Assembly (NCBI GenBank): GCA_015548865.1
Contig: JADMXW010000022.1
Coordinates: 1 to 64,000, forward strand
Length of the DNA stretch: 64,000 nt
Direction of reading: 5' to 3'
Source of the DNA: Serratia marcescens
GTDB lineage: Bacteria > Pseudomonadota > Gammaproteobacteria > Enterobacterales > Enterobacteriaceae
The notes under the pieces are model-generated. The model saw only the letters and a program-made list of their open reading frames with translations. It had not been told where the DNA came from and ran no database searches. The translations under genes and the position numbers were made by a program. Shown here piece by piece: positions 26,056 through 34,612 of the stretch (its first letter is position 1; every line of letters starts with the position of its first letter).

Positions 26056-26514
26056 TTATTTATCCGCGTCATCATCGGATTCTTTCGGCACGAGTTTTGT
26101 ATAGCTAAATGTCATATCAGAGGGACGGATCCCATAGCGCCACGGCTTTCTGCGGTAGTTAACTGCCTCGCTTACCATCCAGCAGATAAGAGCGATACCC
26201 GCCACTATCAGGTAGCCTTTGAGCAACAGCGAGTCCCATTGTTTAATGGCATCATCGGCATTCACCACGTGTCGCTGGCATTCTGAGGAGCGGAACGCGG
26301 CAAACACTGCTTTCTCTTCAGGGCAAACCATGACCGAGGTGCTGGTGGCATTTCCAACCAGACTACGGGCCTGATCGAGGAAGACCTTGGATGGTGAACT
26401 GGTAAGAACTGTGCAGAACAGAATGAGCAGTAACGCAACTGCCGGAGCAGTGACAAACGAGAAAATGAATGCCTGCCCGGATTTCCATAAAACGTCGCTG
26501 ATGTAAAATTTCAT
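26056..26514 (-). CDS. Membrane protein, paralogue of the 24713 product
   Basis: A 152-residue protein with two helices (FSFVTAPAVALLLILFCTVL and GYLIVAGIALICWMVS). The intervening loop has SPSKVFLDQARSLV, SVMVCPEE, SECQRHVV and WDS, matching the 24713 protein block by block. Start supported by AGGAAACACCG. Confidence 0.75.
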   Translation of the reverse strand: MKFYISDVLWKSGQAFIFSFVTAPAVALLLILFCTVLTSSPSKVFLDQARSLVGNATSTSVMVCPEEKAVFAAFRSSECQRHVVNADDAIKQWDSLLLKGYLIVAGIALICWMVSEAVNYRRKPWRYGIRPSDMTFSYTKLVPKESDDDADK

Positions 26515-26566
26515 GTCGGTGTTTCCTCTTATCGGTATTCAGGCCCAGAGCAGCCCGGGGCTTAAT

Positions 26567-26764
26567 TTATGCTGACTGGAGTCCGCCAGATTGTTTCTCT
26601 TCAGCGCGGGTATTCCAGCGCGTCACAGCGGCTTGTTCGGAGTCCTGAAACGCCACCGTGGCCTCACAGGAATTGCAGCAGGCGCGAAAATTATTCGAAA
26701 TCTCCCGAACCCGGATAGATGAACAACCGCAGAAAGGGCAGGGCTTGACGTTATCGTGTCTCAT
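26567..26764 (-). CDS. Lar-like restriction-alleviation family protein
   Basis: A 65-residue protein started at 26764 behind GAGGAAA. It has the Lar family pattern: N-terminal KPCPFCGCSSIRV, central CCNSCEATVAF and a closing AVTRWNTRA. Lar of the Rac prophage relieves type I restriction, which fits a plasmid gene that protects incoming DNA. Family call from pattern only. Confidence 0.75.
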   Translation of the reverse strand: MRHDNVKPCPFCGCSSIRVREISNNFRACCNSCEATVAFQDSEQAAVTRWNTRAEEKQSGGLQSA

Positions 26765-26786
26765 CGTATTTCCTCGCTGGTGGGCT

Positions 26787-27482
26787 TTATCCACCGAAGC
26801 TATTGAGCCGAATTTCAGGTTCATCACCGAGCTCGTACATGTGTCCCATTTCGTTCATGATGGTGCTACTGCCATTGAACCAGGTAACCATGCATCGCCA
26901 GTGCTGACTGCCGTTTTCACCCCAGCGGCTCACGCCCGCAGCATCCATTTCGTCTTCAGTGATAAAGAAATCCGCGCCCGGCAGTTTCTCGGCATCAAGG
27001 CAGATCTCAGGCTCAACGACGAAGCAGATACCGTTGCTGTTCATGACGTACATACGCCGCTCAAGGGTTTCAGTACTGACAATGACCTGCTTATCAGAAG
27101 TAAGGTGTGATTTAGTGACTTCCATGCGAATCAGGTTCTTTGCATTAGCCTGTCCACTCGCAAAAACCATTGACGCATTGCGAACCATTAACTCAGCAGC
27201 TTCTTCACCGAAGCTACGAAGGCCCATCAGTGCAAGCAACTCACTACATTCGGCTTTACCGAGGTTGCCAGTAGTCAGATTAACCACGCCTTGTAGAGTG
27301 CTCAGTTCAACCGGTTGTGACCGGAGGATGTCGCGAAGCAGTGTATTACCCGCCGTGCCCGGGTCGCTCCAACTGGAGGATTCGGGACGCTGATTTTCAA
27401 GAAATAGGGCGCTTTGCAGTAAAGCCGCTGGTGGCTTTCCGGCAAAACTCAGTTTTACTCTGACCGAATCGAATGGGTGCAT
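26787..27482 (-). CDS. Hypothetical protein, first gene of a CTTCGTCA-type unit
   Basis: A 231-residue protein started at 27482, with GGAG nine to ten bases upstream. Soluble, alpha/beta, no recognised domain. It leads a unit that includes the Lar-like gene and the paired membrane proteins. Confidence 0.7.
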   Translation of the reverse strand: MHPFDSVRVKLSFAGKPPAALLQSALFLENQRPESSSWSDPGTAGNTLLRDILRSQPVELSTLQGVVNLTTGNLGKAECSELLALMGLRSFGEEAAELMVRNASMVFASGQANAKNLIRMEVTKSHLTSDKQVIVSTETLERRMYVMNSNGICFVVEPEICLDAEKLPGADFFITEDEMDAAGVSRWGENGSQHWRCMVTWFNGSSTIMNEMGHMYELGDEPEIRLNSFGG

Positions 27483-27560
27483 GACGGCGGTTTCTCCATA
27501 ATATCGTGAAGCTAAAAACTGTTTTAATCCTATTATCCCACCGGTCGACAATTGACGAAG
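27483..27560 (-). promoter_or_regulatory. CTTCGTCA-type promoter (copy 8)
   Basis: CTTCGTCAAT at 27560-27551, 15 nt, then TAATAG. Only a weak inverted repeat (ATAAT/ATTAT). Confidence 0.55.
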
Positions 27561-27612
27561 TAATCGGGTATGAAATGGACACCCCTTCGATAATTCACAT
27601 ATAGCGAAGCCT

Positions 27613-27804
27613 TTACGCCTTTGTCTTATCCGCAGGCTGGGGAATGCAATAACTTAAGATGGTGATAGTTTCCCCACGCTTTGCTTTAGGCGCGGCACTC
27701 TGGCATTCATCATAGGTTTTGTAGTCAGGTATTTTCTGAGAGGTGACACCACTTGGATTAAGACCACTTGAATAAAGCCCAATCACGAGAACTAAAGTAA
27801 ACAT
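27613..27804 (-). CDS. Small secreted or membrane-associated protein
   Basis: A 63-residue protein behind GGAGTAATAAC. Hydrophobic start MFTLVLVIGLYSSG, then KIPDYKTYDECQSAAPKA and one more Cys, a pattern common in short phage/plasmid exported proteins of unknown function. Confidence 0.55.
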   Translation of the reverse strand: MFTLVLVIGLYSSGLNPSGVTSQKIPDYKTYDECQSAAPKAKRGETITILSYCIPQPADKTKA

Positions 27805-27985
27805 GTTATTACTCCAGAATGTATTGATGGAAAGTAAGTGAGAATGCCATTATCCATTTCTCCTAAAATCCCGAAAAAACTTTTCAAGAAAGGTACTTTT
27901 CGGTTACTTCAGCGTAAGCATACTTAGATCGCAAAATGAGTGAATAAATAACTTTGCTCTGCAATTGTTTTTGCTGAACTTCAAA
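27805..27985. other. AT-rich intergenic region
   Basis: About 180 bp with no gene or clear signal beyond AT richness. Confidence 0.5.
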
Positions 27986-28381
27986 TTAATCAGTCATCGA
28001 TTTCATCAGGCAAGTGAAAAGCTGAGACGTAAAGCTTGCCATCATGAAAATCCAAACCATCTTGGCAGTGATAATCGGAAATTCGAGAGTGCCAATATAA
28101 TAAATAATAATTATCAATCCCCCCAAGGCCAGACATCCAAGGAGACCTGCTGCTGCCTTTAGGAAATCACTGCCTTCAGGATTCTGGAATGTGAATCCAG
28201 TTATAATCAGCGAGGAAAAACAAGCGAACAAACAAGTTCTATACAAAGGCCAGTCCCCGGATATAACATTTTCTCGAATAAGCACTGCCCATATCAAAAA
28301 TTCAATGCTGAAAATAATCAGCGGAACTGCGAGCACACGAAATGAAAGTTTTTCATATAAAGTGGTAATAATTGATGTCAT
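27986..28381 (-). CDS. Four-span membrane protein
   Basis: A 131-residue protein started at 28381 behind GGGG. Hydrophobic helices at about residues 11-29, 39-55, 64-87 and 95-115. The layout and size match the next membrane protein upstream (28654), suggesting relatedness. Downstream of the 54-residue ORF by 26 bp. Confidence 0.65.
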   Translation of the reverse strand: MTSIITTLYEKLSFRVLAVPLIIFSIEFLIWAVLIRENVISGDWPLYRTCLFACFSSLIITGFTFQNPEGSDFLKAAAGLLGCLALGGLIIIIYYIGTLEFPIITAKMVWIFMMASFTSQLFTCLMKSMTD

Positions 28382-28407
28382 AGCAAACCCCGCTTGCAAT
28401 ATTCAAA

Positions 28408-28572
28408 TTAATTTTCGTGGTTTTTACCTGCTTTTAACAAACGCGTTATTTCATCAGTAAGGCAGAAACTTTTCCCAGATGATGGTTTCCCGATAACCAC
28501 AACGTGACCAGTACTTGGAGTTCCCTCTACTTTAAAAAATGCAAGTTTTGCATCGATAATTTTATTTTTCAT
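28408..28572 (-). CDS. 54-residue P-loop-like peptide, possibly a gene remnant
   Basis: Short frame from 28572: MKNKIIDAKLAFFKVEG, then VVVIGKPSSGKSFCLTDEIT. It contains a Walker A-like GKPSSGKS, but its IIDAKLxxxK start resembles the middle (IIDARLLLVK) of the 23527 NTPase. It could be a shortened paralogue or the decayed end of one. Like that gene it neighbours a membrane-protein gene. Confidence 0.5.
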   Translation of the reverse strand: MKNKIIDAKLAFFKVEGTPSTGHVVVIGKPSSGKSFCLTDEITRLLKAGKNHEN

Positions 28573-28653
28573 TGCATCGGTAACCTTGTATGACGTGGGG
28601 GTAAATTTTGTGCGTTAATGTTCAATGATAATATTAATCGCGAAATACTGTAT

Positions 28654-29076
28654 CTATAGGGTCTGTTGATTAAGACTATCCCTCTTGAAGTAAAATACAA
28701 TCATCATTCCTATCTGTATGGAATAGGAAGCCAATTCAGCATATGTTACATAATTGCTTGTGATGAAGGAAAAACCTCGCGCGATTACAAGTAGGAGTAT
28801 TGATGCAATAAACACTAAAACCCAAACGGTAAGCATTCCCAGCACTGAAAGAAAGTACTCATATTCATTTGGGTCGTAAAATACAAATGCTGTTGAGAAT
28901 ATTGCAATAATACATAACGGAAGTGATGTAGCGAGTTCCGACCATTGAAGGTCAATTTTTCCAACCACCAGCAATGTAGAAATGACAGCGTACTGTATAG
29001 CCGATAGAACTGTTACCGGAATCGCAGCTCGAATGAACTTAAAAACAGAATGTTGTGTTTTAGCCTGGTTTTTCAT
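28654..29076 (-). CDS. Four-span membrane protein
   Basis: A 140-residue protein with hydrophobic stretches at about 18-37 (TVLSAIQYAVISTLLVVG), 47-66, 76-99 and 111-132. Similar length and helix layout to the 27986 protein. No known domain; AT-rich. Confidence 0.65.
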   Translation of the reverse strand: MKNQAKTQHSVFKFIRAAIPVTVLSAIQYAVISTLLVVGKIDLQWSELATSLPLCIIAIFSTAFVFYDPNEYEYFLSVLGMLTVWVLVFIASILLLVIARGFSFITSNYVTYAELASYSIQIGMMIVFYFKRDSLNQQTL

Positions 29077-29163
29077 GTGTTACCACCTGTCATTTGTTTC
29101 GAAACCAATCATAACCAGAGTGATAGATTTCAGAGTGAATAAACCACTACAAAACGCCCCCAT

Positions 29164-29484
29164 TTATTGCTGGACATCATCCGCAGGAGTGGCATAAAAC
29201 TCACGACCTGACGCGCCGAGTTTTTTCTGAAGCTTCTTTGTTGCTTCAGCCTGACTTCGGGCCTTGAAATAGAACGTCCTGATAAAATCCCCATTGTTGT
29301 AGTTAACGTCCTCTGGATTTGCCCATTTCTGCATAGCAACAAACCGGATAGAAGGCTTCGGGATGGTTTTCACCTCGACATACCCCCGGCCCTTGCAGCG
29401 AAAACACACACCGCCTTGAACGTGCCGGAACGCTCGGATCTCACCCTTACCACCCAGACAGCGTGGGCATTCAATTTTATGCAT
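29164..29484 (-). CDS. Small zinc-finger protein (DnaJ-type CxxCxGxG-like)
   Basis: A 106-residue protein beginning MHKIECPRCLGGKGEIRAF, then CFRCKGRGYV. The two CxxCxGxG-like motifs resemble half of a DnaJ zinc-finger domain. The C-terminal part is alpha/beta. Last gene of the unit containing the DinG-like helicase, 20 bp after it. Confidence 0.7.
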   Translation of the reverse strand: MHKIECPRCLGGKGEIRAFRHVQGGVCFRCKGRGYVEVKTIPKPSIRFVAMQKWANPEDVNYNNGDFIRTFYFKARSQAEATKKLQKKLGASGREFYATPADDVQQ

Positions 29485-29504
29485 AGCAACCTCTCGACTG
29501 TTGA

Positions 29505-31577
29505 TTAACGAATTTCGCGCCTGAAAGGGGGCAGGGATGCGAGGATGTATTTCCCGTAGGCTTTTGTCTTCAGGCGTTTATCCAGGATAGTCACCGCGCC
29601 GGTATCGCTCTCTGTGCGGATAAGCCGACCAACGGACTGGGTCAGTTTGAGGCAGGCCTCCGGTATCGAGATTTCCCGGAAAGCATCACGCCCGTTTTTC
29701 TCCAGCCACTCCGTCAGGGTCTGGCCCACCGGGTCGGTCGGAACGCTAAAAGGCAGCTTGGCAATGATGACGTTGTTGCAGTACACGCCAGGCAGATCCA
29801 CCCCTTCACTGAAAGAAGCCATACCAAAGATAATGCTCGGCTCACCACGGTCGATTCTGAGCTTATGGCGCAGCAGTATTTCCCGTTTTGGAAGTGCCCC
29901 CTGTATCAGCAGAAGCGGTGAAATGTGTTGAGGCATCGCCTTGCTGACTTCTTCCATCTGCCTGCGGGAGGCGAACAGCACGAGGCAACCCTGAAGCCGA
30001 AGCACCAGTTTGGGAAGGAGTTCGATGATCTCCGCCGTATGTTCTTCATGATTGGTCGGAACCGAGCGCATACGGGGGATGAACAACACGCCGTTGTTCT
30101 GGTAATCAAACGGGCTGCGGGCCAGCAGGGTAGGTGTATCGACTGGAAGACCGGCCTGCTCCAGGAATGCGTCAAACTTGCTAAGGGAGCGGATTGTTGC
30201 CGAGGTCACAATGGTGGCATAAGCCTTCGACCAGAGCTCGGATTTCAGGTGTTCGCCCGCATAGACCGGACTGCAATTAATCACCACTTCGGTGCTGCGT
30301 TTAGTACGACGGACGTTAATCCACCGGGCCATAGGCATACCAGAGACGGTTTTATTCCCGCAGTATGAGGCCAGAGCCTGATGCATACCCGCCAGGCGAT
30401 TTGCCAGCTCGCCGACAGCCATCTTTTGAAGGGCCAGTTCTTCCTCGCTGATATCCCGCCCGGCCTCATCTACAATCGCCGTCATTTTCACAACGATATT
30501 CTGCATCTCGTTTACTGTCTTTAACCCAGGCTTAAACAGGGCCGCAATATCTTCAGGAACGAAACCTTCCGGGAAGCGATAGATGTCCGATTCCGTGCCA
30601 TTTGGCATTTCGTGATCGTTTCGCCAGTTCAGGGAGCGTAAAAGTGTCCCCCGCAGCTCACCGAGCTCATCACCGGCATGGCCCGCAAGCTCCACCAGCT
30701 GCTGCACGTGCTTTTCCATAGTCCCGCCGTAGGACTCTGGCATGGTCATTACCATGTCGAAGATTTCGCTCATGAAATGCCTGCTGGCATCGAGAGAGGC
30801 GGAGGTCGCAAAGTGGTTAATTGCTTTCTGCGGAACGTGGTGACCTTCGTCGAACACATAAATGGACTCTTCCTGCGGGGGAAGGATAATACCGCCTCCC
30901 AGTGACAGGTCAGACAATACGATGTCATGGTTGGCGATAACCACATCCACCGACTCCAGCAGGGCGCGGGCGAGGAAGAACGGACAACGGTGATAATGTG
31001 GGCAACGCTTTTTAGGGCACTGACTGCCAATAGCATTGACCCGACCCCATACCGCCTCATTGATCTCATCAGGATAGGAATCACGCTCTCCTGTCCAGTG
31101 ACCACCAGCAAAGGCCTTGCTGATATCCTCCACATCATCGCGGATGTAGCCATAGGCATTCATCTCGCTTTCCATATGAACGTCACAGCGCATCTGGCAG
31201 AAGTAACGGCTACGGCCCTTCGCCATCGCATAGGAGAAGCTCAGGCCCGCTCTCGCCTGTATTTCTGGCAGATCCTTGGAGATGATTTGTTCCTGAAGCG
31301 CAACGGTTGCCGTGGAGATGATCAGCGTCTTATGCTTTTCCATCGCCAGGGGGATCAGCGGCAGACAATACCCGAGTGTTTTCCCTGTCCCCGTACCGGC
31401 CTCAATAACCCCGACGCGATACTGCTCCTCAGCGGGGGTAGCGTTAACGACTGCGCTGCAAAACGCCATCATGTCTACCTGCCCGGCACGAGGGGACAGA
31501 CCCTTTGCGTCCAGGAAGAAGTGATAGGCTCGCTCAGTCATTTCAGCGGCAGTCATCCGGGGTTTATTGTCTGGCAT
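29505..31577 (-). CDS. DinG/XPD-like Fe-S DNA helicase
   Basis: A 690-residue superfamily 2 helicase started at 31577. Walker A GTGTGKT at about 61-67, a DEGHH box in place of DEAH, and a final QSVGRLIR motif VI. Between motifs I and II lie four cysteines (FCQMRC, CPKKRCPHYHRCPF) in the position of the XPD/DinG iron-sulfur cluster. Such enzymes unwind 5'-3' and resolve R-loops or forked DNA. Cotranscribed with small genes from promoter copy 9. Confidence 0.88.
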   Translation of the reverse strand: MPDNKPRMTAAEMTERAYHFFLDAKGLSPRAGQVDMMAFCSAVVNATPAEEQYRVGVIEAGTGTGKTLGYCLPLIPLAMEKHKTLIISTATVALQEQIISKDLPEIQARAGLSFSYAMAKGRSRYFCQMRCDVHMESEMNAYGYIRDDVEDISKAFAGGHWTGERDSYPDEINEAVWGRVNAIGSQCPKKRCPHYHRCPFFLARALLESVDVVIANHDIVLSDLSLGGGIILPPQEESIYVFDEGHHVPQKAINHFATSASLDASRHFMSEIFDMVMTMPESYGGTMEKHVQQLVELAGHAGDELGELRGTLLRSLNWRNDHEMPNGTESDIYRFPEGFVPEDIAALFKPGLKTVNEMQNIVVKMTAIVDEAGRDISEEELALQKMAVGELANRLAGMHQALASYCGNKTVSGMPMARWINVRRTKRSTEVVINCSPVYAGEHLKSELWSKAYATIVTSATIRSLSKFDAFLEQAGLPVDTPTLLARSPFDYQNNGVLFIPRMRSVPTNHEEHTAEIIELLPKLVLRLQGCLVLFASRRQMEEVSKAMPQHISPLLLIQGALPKREILLRHKLRIDRGEPSIIFGMASFSEGVDLPGVYCNNVIIAKLPFSVPTDPVGQTLTEWLEKNGRDAFREISIPEACLKLTQSVGRLIRTESDTGAVTILDKRLKTKAYGKYILASLPPFRREIR

Positions 31578-31671
31578 ATCCGTACCTTGTCCTCTGCTGC
31601 TCAGGAGGCACAGCCCGGCAGCGGCTATCGAAGTCAGGTACATCCTCATGCTGGTGGATGTACCGGGTTCA

Positions 31672-31965
31672 TCAGTCTTCCAGTGAATGGCCTTTAAAGC
31701 GTCTCACATAGCGTTTAATTTCAGTTTCGGCCTGTTCCAGTACAGCTCGGTTGCAGTGCTCAAGAACACAGTAAGGCCCATGTGCTGGCCCGCCATCGCT
31801 GGTTTCGCAGGCATCAAGCTTGAGCCGAACGGAGGCATCGAAGATAAATTGGGTGATTTTCGCAATGGAGATCTGGTCTTTGTCTTCCTGCTCTTTGGTG
31901 TCGATGACATCGCCGTTATACACGTCGAAATCGAGCCGCAGGCGGTAAACTGTGTCGATTGCCAT
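31672..31965 (-). CDS. Small hypothetical protein
   Basis: A 97-residue protein with a compact alpha/beta pattern and several Cys (ACETSDGG, YCVLEHCNRA). Second gene of the unit from promoter copy 9, just before the helicase. No domain recognised. Confidence 0.7.
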   Translation of the reverse strand: MAIDTVYRLRLDFDVYNGDVIDTKEQEDKDQISIAKITQFIFDASVRLKLDACETSDGGPAHGPYCVLEHCNRAVLEQAETEIKRYVRRFKGHSLED

Positions 31966-31977
31966 AATCGGATCCCT

Positions 31978-32283
31978 TCAGAGGATGTCGTAGATGACTG
32001 GGACGCGGCCACGTTCTACCTGTTGATTCAGGGTGCGGAAACCACCGTGATCAACGATGTAGAATTCACCCGCCACGGCGGAGCGATGGAAGTCGGCGAG
32101 CTCTTCAGTGCCAAAGACGAAAACCGGGGTTCCAGAGGGGACGGTCATGCAGGCAGTTTTTCCGCCATAGCCGCGAACCGTAAAGGTGATTACCCCATCC
32201 GCGCTGGTGGGCAGGAAATCGGCGAAAATCGAATGAAAGGCTTTATTCGCCTTATCGCTGAATACGTCGGTCAGTGTCTGCAT
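31978..32283 (-). CDS. Small hypothetical protein
   Basis: A 101-residue protein, beta-rich (GVITFTVRGYGGKTACMTVPSG), no domain recognised. First gene behind promoter copy 9. Confidence 0.7.
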   Translation of the reverse strand: MQTLTDVFSDKANKAFHSIFADFLPTSADGVITFTVRGYGGKTACMTVPSGTPVFVFGTEELADFHRSAVAGEFYIVDHGGFRTLNQQVERGRVPVIYDIL

Positions 32284-32352
32284 GATGCGCCCCGTGATCT
32301 CGTTTTATGTTGTACTGATACCAGTACAACACGGGCCCGGCAGGTGACGAAG
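32284..32352 (-). promoter_or_regulatory. CTTCGTCACC-type promoter with nested hairpins (copy 9)
   Basis: CTTCGTCACC at 32352-32343; outer inverted repeat CCCGTG (32291-32296)/CACGGG (32330-32335) and an inner perfect GTTGTACTG/CAGTACAAC hairpin (32309-32330). Confidence 0.75.
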
Positions 32353-32437
32353 GCGATACGTCGGGTATTATCAGAATGAATATGTCGGTCTGAAATGGTT
32401 TATCAGTGAGCCATCAGCTCCGGCCCCGGGACGCGAA

Positions 32438-32710
32438 TCAACGGTCGTTATGCTGTAGCACCTCCACGAACTGTCCGCAGCTGTCGCAGCAGTACTCATT
32501 GGCGAACCTGCCATCGTCTTTCCAGTTGTTTGCCCCGCAGCGGCAGAGCAGTACACGTACCTGAGAAGGGCGGATGCGAGCTTGACCGAATTTGGTTGTC
32601 CACTGAGGCTCGCCATCAAAGCGAAAAGAGTCAATGCGAAACCTGCTTTCGCGTTCGTAGGTGTTGAGGTATTTGAAGTACAGCTCTTCAGAGAGAATGG
32701 CATCGGTCAT
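32438..32710 (-). CDS. Small zinc-ribbon protein, paralogue of 13588-13866
   Basis: A 90-residue protein with C-terminal LLCRCGANNW and YCCDSCGQF. Same arrangement as the 13588 protein (CRCGAINW...CDCC). Unknown role. Confidence 0.7.
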   Translation of the reverse strand: MTDAILSEELYFKYLNTYERESRFRIDSFRFDGEPQWTTKFGQARIRPSQVRVLLCRCGANNWKDDGRFANEYCCDSCGQFVEVLQHNDR

Positions 32711-32820
32711 CGTGTATTCCCTGTCTGGCCCCGTGGAGGGTGATTTGCGGCAGAGTGTTGCGTTGCGAAAACTGCCAGGTTGTCGGAGCCATTACACCAC
32801 GGGTCATACAGGTCACGAAG
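32711..32820 (-). promoter_or_regulatory. CTTCGTGACC-type promoter (copy 10)
   Basis: CTTCGTGACC at 32820-32811 (one base differs), 16 nt, then TAATGG. Inverted repeat CCCGTGG (32730-32736)/CCACGGG (32797-32803) with a long loop. Confidence 0.55.
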
Positions 32821-32824
32821 GGGG

Positions 32825-33106
32825 TTACTTACCAGCCAGCGCTTTCTCTTCCCTGGTAGCCAGGCGCATTTGCCCGAAACCTTCACGGATCAGCAACGGC
32901 TTTTCTTTCTTCCAGCCCTTAACGACGGACTCACCGAAACGACGCGGGGCGTTACCATTCCAGGTGGCTATGACGTGGTTATCATGGACTTCGACAATCA
33001 CGACCGGGTGGACGACAACTGTTTTAAGTGTGGTGTTGCCCATATTTACCCGGCTAACCGACCAGACACTCATCCCGACTTCCAGCTGGCTTATTTTCAT
33101 CTTCAT
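32825..33106 (-). CDS. Small hypothetical protein
   Basis: A 93-residue beta-rich protein (VVVHPVVIVEVHDNHVIATWNGNAPRRFGE). No domain recognised. It follows the 33175 gene by about 70 bp, a gap that holds a hairpin. Confidence 0.65.
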   Translation of the reverse strand: MKMKISQLEVGMSVWSVSRVNMGNTTLKTVVVHPVVIVEVHDNHVIATWNGNAPRRFGESVVKGWKKEKPLLIREGFGQMRLATREEKALAGK

Positions 33107-33174
33107 TTCCTTCTAAACGAACGTAGTGCGCCACGGCGTAATGTCGTGACGCACATTACCATGCCCGGGGCTTA

Positions 33175-33651
33175 TCAGAACATAAGCCAGGTGGCGTTAC
33201 CGGCAGTATTTCTGGACTGGTAGGCTTTTGCCTGCGCGTGAAGCAGCTTCCACAGCTGACGAAGTGTAGCAGCATGATTTTCACCACCAGCATTAACCCG
33301 CAGTTCGCCGATCTCGCGGGTAACAGTGAAACAATTCCGGCTCTCATCCCAGCCTGAATGTTCACGCGCTTCCACCACCAGATCATTAGACGTATCAGGG
33401 CCGGTCTTTGCTGCATTCAGCACGAACTCCGTTTTAACAGTAATACGGCTGGCGTTATCCGGCGCATCCAGAAAGACGGTGAACCCCTCAGTTCGGCGGT
33501 CAGTTATACGACGGCTCCCCCAGGAGGTGATCCCCCTCTGGACACGCATCATTGAAAGAGCGTGGGACTCGGTTGCCTGCACTGTGCGATACAGGTCGGT
33601 CAGGGAAGAAAGGCTGAAGCTTTCAGGGGCAGTCTGGATAGCGTCGGTCAT
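33175..33651 (-). CDS. Hypothetical protein, tandem paralogue of 33687-34145
   Basis: A 158-residue protein. Block RGITSWGSR, then TVFLDAPDNASRITVKTEFVL, then HSGWDE lines up with GVTSWGRK, IWMDTPDNDSRIVLKLNFVL and YANWD of the neighbouring protein. A local duplication. No domain recognised. Confidence 0.7.
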   Translation of the reverse strand: MTDAIQTAPESFSLSSLTDLYRTVQATESHALSMMRVQRGITSWGSRRITDRRTEGFTVFLDAPDNASRITVKTEFVLNAAKTGPDTSNDLVVEAREHSGWDESRNCFTVTREIGELRVNAGGENHAATLRQLWKLLHAQAKAYQSRNTAGNATWLMF

Positions 33652-33686
33652 GGTAGATCCTCGGTTATATGGTGTGTTTTCTGGCT

Positions 33687-34145
33687 TCAGTAGCTGTCGT
33701 TTGCCACGTAATAGGACGTGCCTGGATAGAAGTAGCGGTAATCCGGCTGCATGTCATTGGTGATGACGGATGCTTCTTCCCAGACCCCGCTGGTGGACAT
33801 AAACTCATCTGTCGTTTCATTCTCCAGCCGCATATAGCGTTCAGGAGCGCATTCCGCCCAGGCGCGTTTCACCGTATCCCAGTTAGCGTACTGGCTGATT
33901 TCAATATTCAGGGGCGCATTCTTCTCAGGCTGGTTACGGCGGGAACTCAGCACGAAATTCAGCTTCAGGACGATACGACTGTCGTTGTCAGGAGTATCCA
34001 TCCAGATCTGGTATTCAGCCGTAGGCCGGGATGACTGGTTTTTGCGGCCCCACGAGGTGACACCGGTTTTAACCTGGACTATCGAGACTTTATGCGCATC
34101 AGTCTTGCCAACGCTGGTCATCAATTCAGACAGACTTTTAAACAT
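33687..34145 (-). CDS. Hypothetical protein, tandem paralogue of 33175-33651
   Basis: A 152-residue protein sharing the TSWG and TPDNDSRI blocks with its neighbour but differing at both ends. The start at 34145 adjoins promoter copy 11. No domain recognised. Confidence 0.7.
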   Translation of the reverse strand: MFKSLSELMTSVGKTDAHKVSIVQVKTGVTSWGRKNQSSRPTAEYQIWMDTPDNDSRIVLKLNFVLSSRRNQPEKNAPLNIEISQYANWDTVKRAWAECAPERYMRLENETTDEFMSTSGVWEEASVITNDMQPDYRYFYPGTSYYVANDSY

Positions 34146-34218
34146 GGTGCATCCCCAGTGATTATTGGTATGTTCGTTTTGTTTACTTATTAAATCACTG
34201 GTTACCCGGGTGACGAAG
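34146..34218 (-). promoter_or_regulatory. CTTCGTCACC-type promoter with perfect 9-bp hairpin (copy 11)
   Basis: CTTCGTCACC at 34218-34209, 17 nt, then AATAAG. Perfect inverted repeat CCAGTGATT (34155-34163)/AATCACTGG (34193-34201); 12-mer CGTTTTGTTTAC at 34175-34186 in the loop. Confidence 0.8.
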
Positions 34219-34253
34219 TCAGAGCCGGGTAAAAAAAGGACAAAATTTGCGGA

Positions 34254-34520
34254 TTAGTGGCTGGTGGTGGTATTGGCCTGCGGGACAGGGCCATCGAACA
34301 ATTTGTCAAAAAATTCCACGCCACGCTGGTACACATCGCGCAGCTCCATATCTTCACGCTCGGTCAGGCCCATCTTATTGAGCACGGCAAGGCCGGTACG
34401 AAGGCGAGGAATCAATACGGTTTCCAGATAGATCCTGCGGCCCGCAATAATTTCCGGGGATGCTTCATTGATGTAAAAATCAACGGTTTTCGTGATGCTG
34501 AAGTGCTTTACTTCGCTCAT
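34254..34520 (-). CDS. Small hypothetical protein
   Basis: An 88-residue helical protein (IYLETVLIPRLRTGLAVLNKMG). No domain recognised; it follows the 34613 gene in the same unit. Confidence 0.65.
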   Translation of the reverse strand: MSEVKHFSITKTVDFYINEASPEIIAGRRIYLETVLIPRLRTGLAVLNKMGLTEREDMELRDVYQRGVEFFDKLFDGPVPQANTTTSH

Positions 34521-34612
34521 CGTCTGGTACTCCTCAGAATGATGTCATGATACTCGGTTTGATTCAGGGGAGGGGAGCAACCCGGGCAAACAAGCCCGGG
34601 CGCAGGCAGCAG

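Noticed and set aside
29614..31711. Long plus-strand ORFs opposite the DinG-like gene
   Set aside because: Antisense shadows of a clearly recognisable helicase; Cys/His-rich composition typical of reverse frames.
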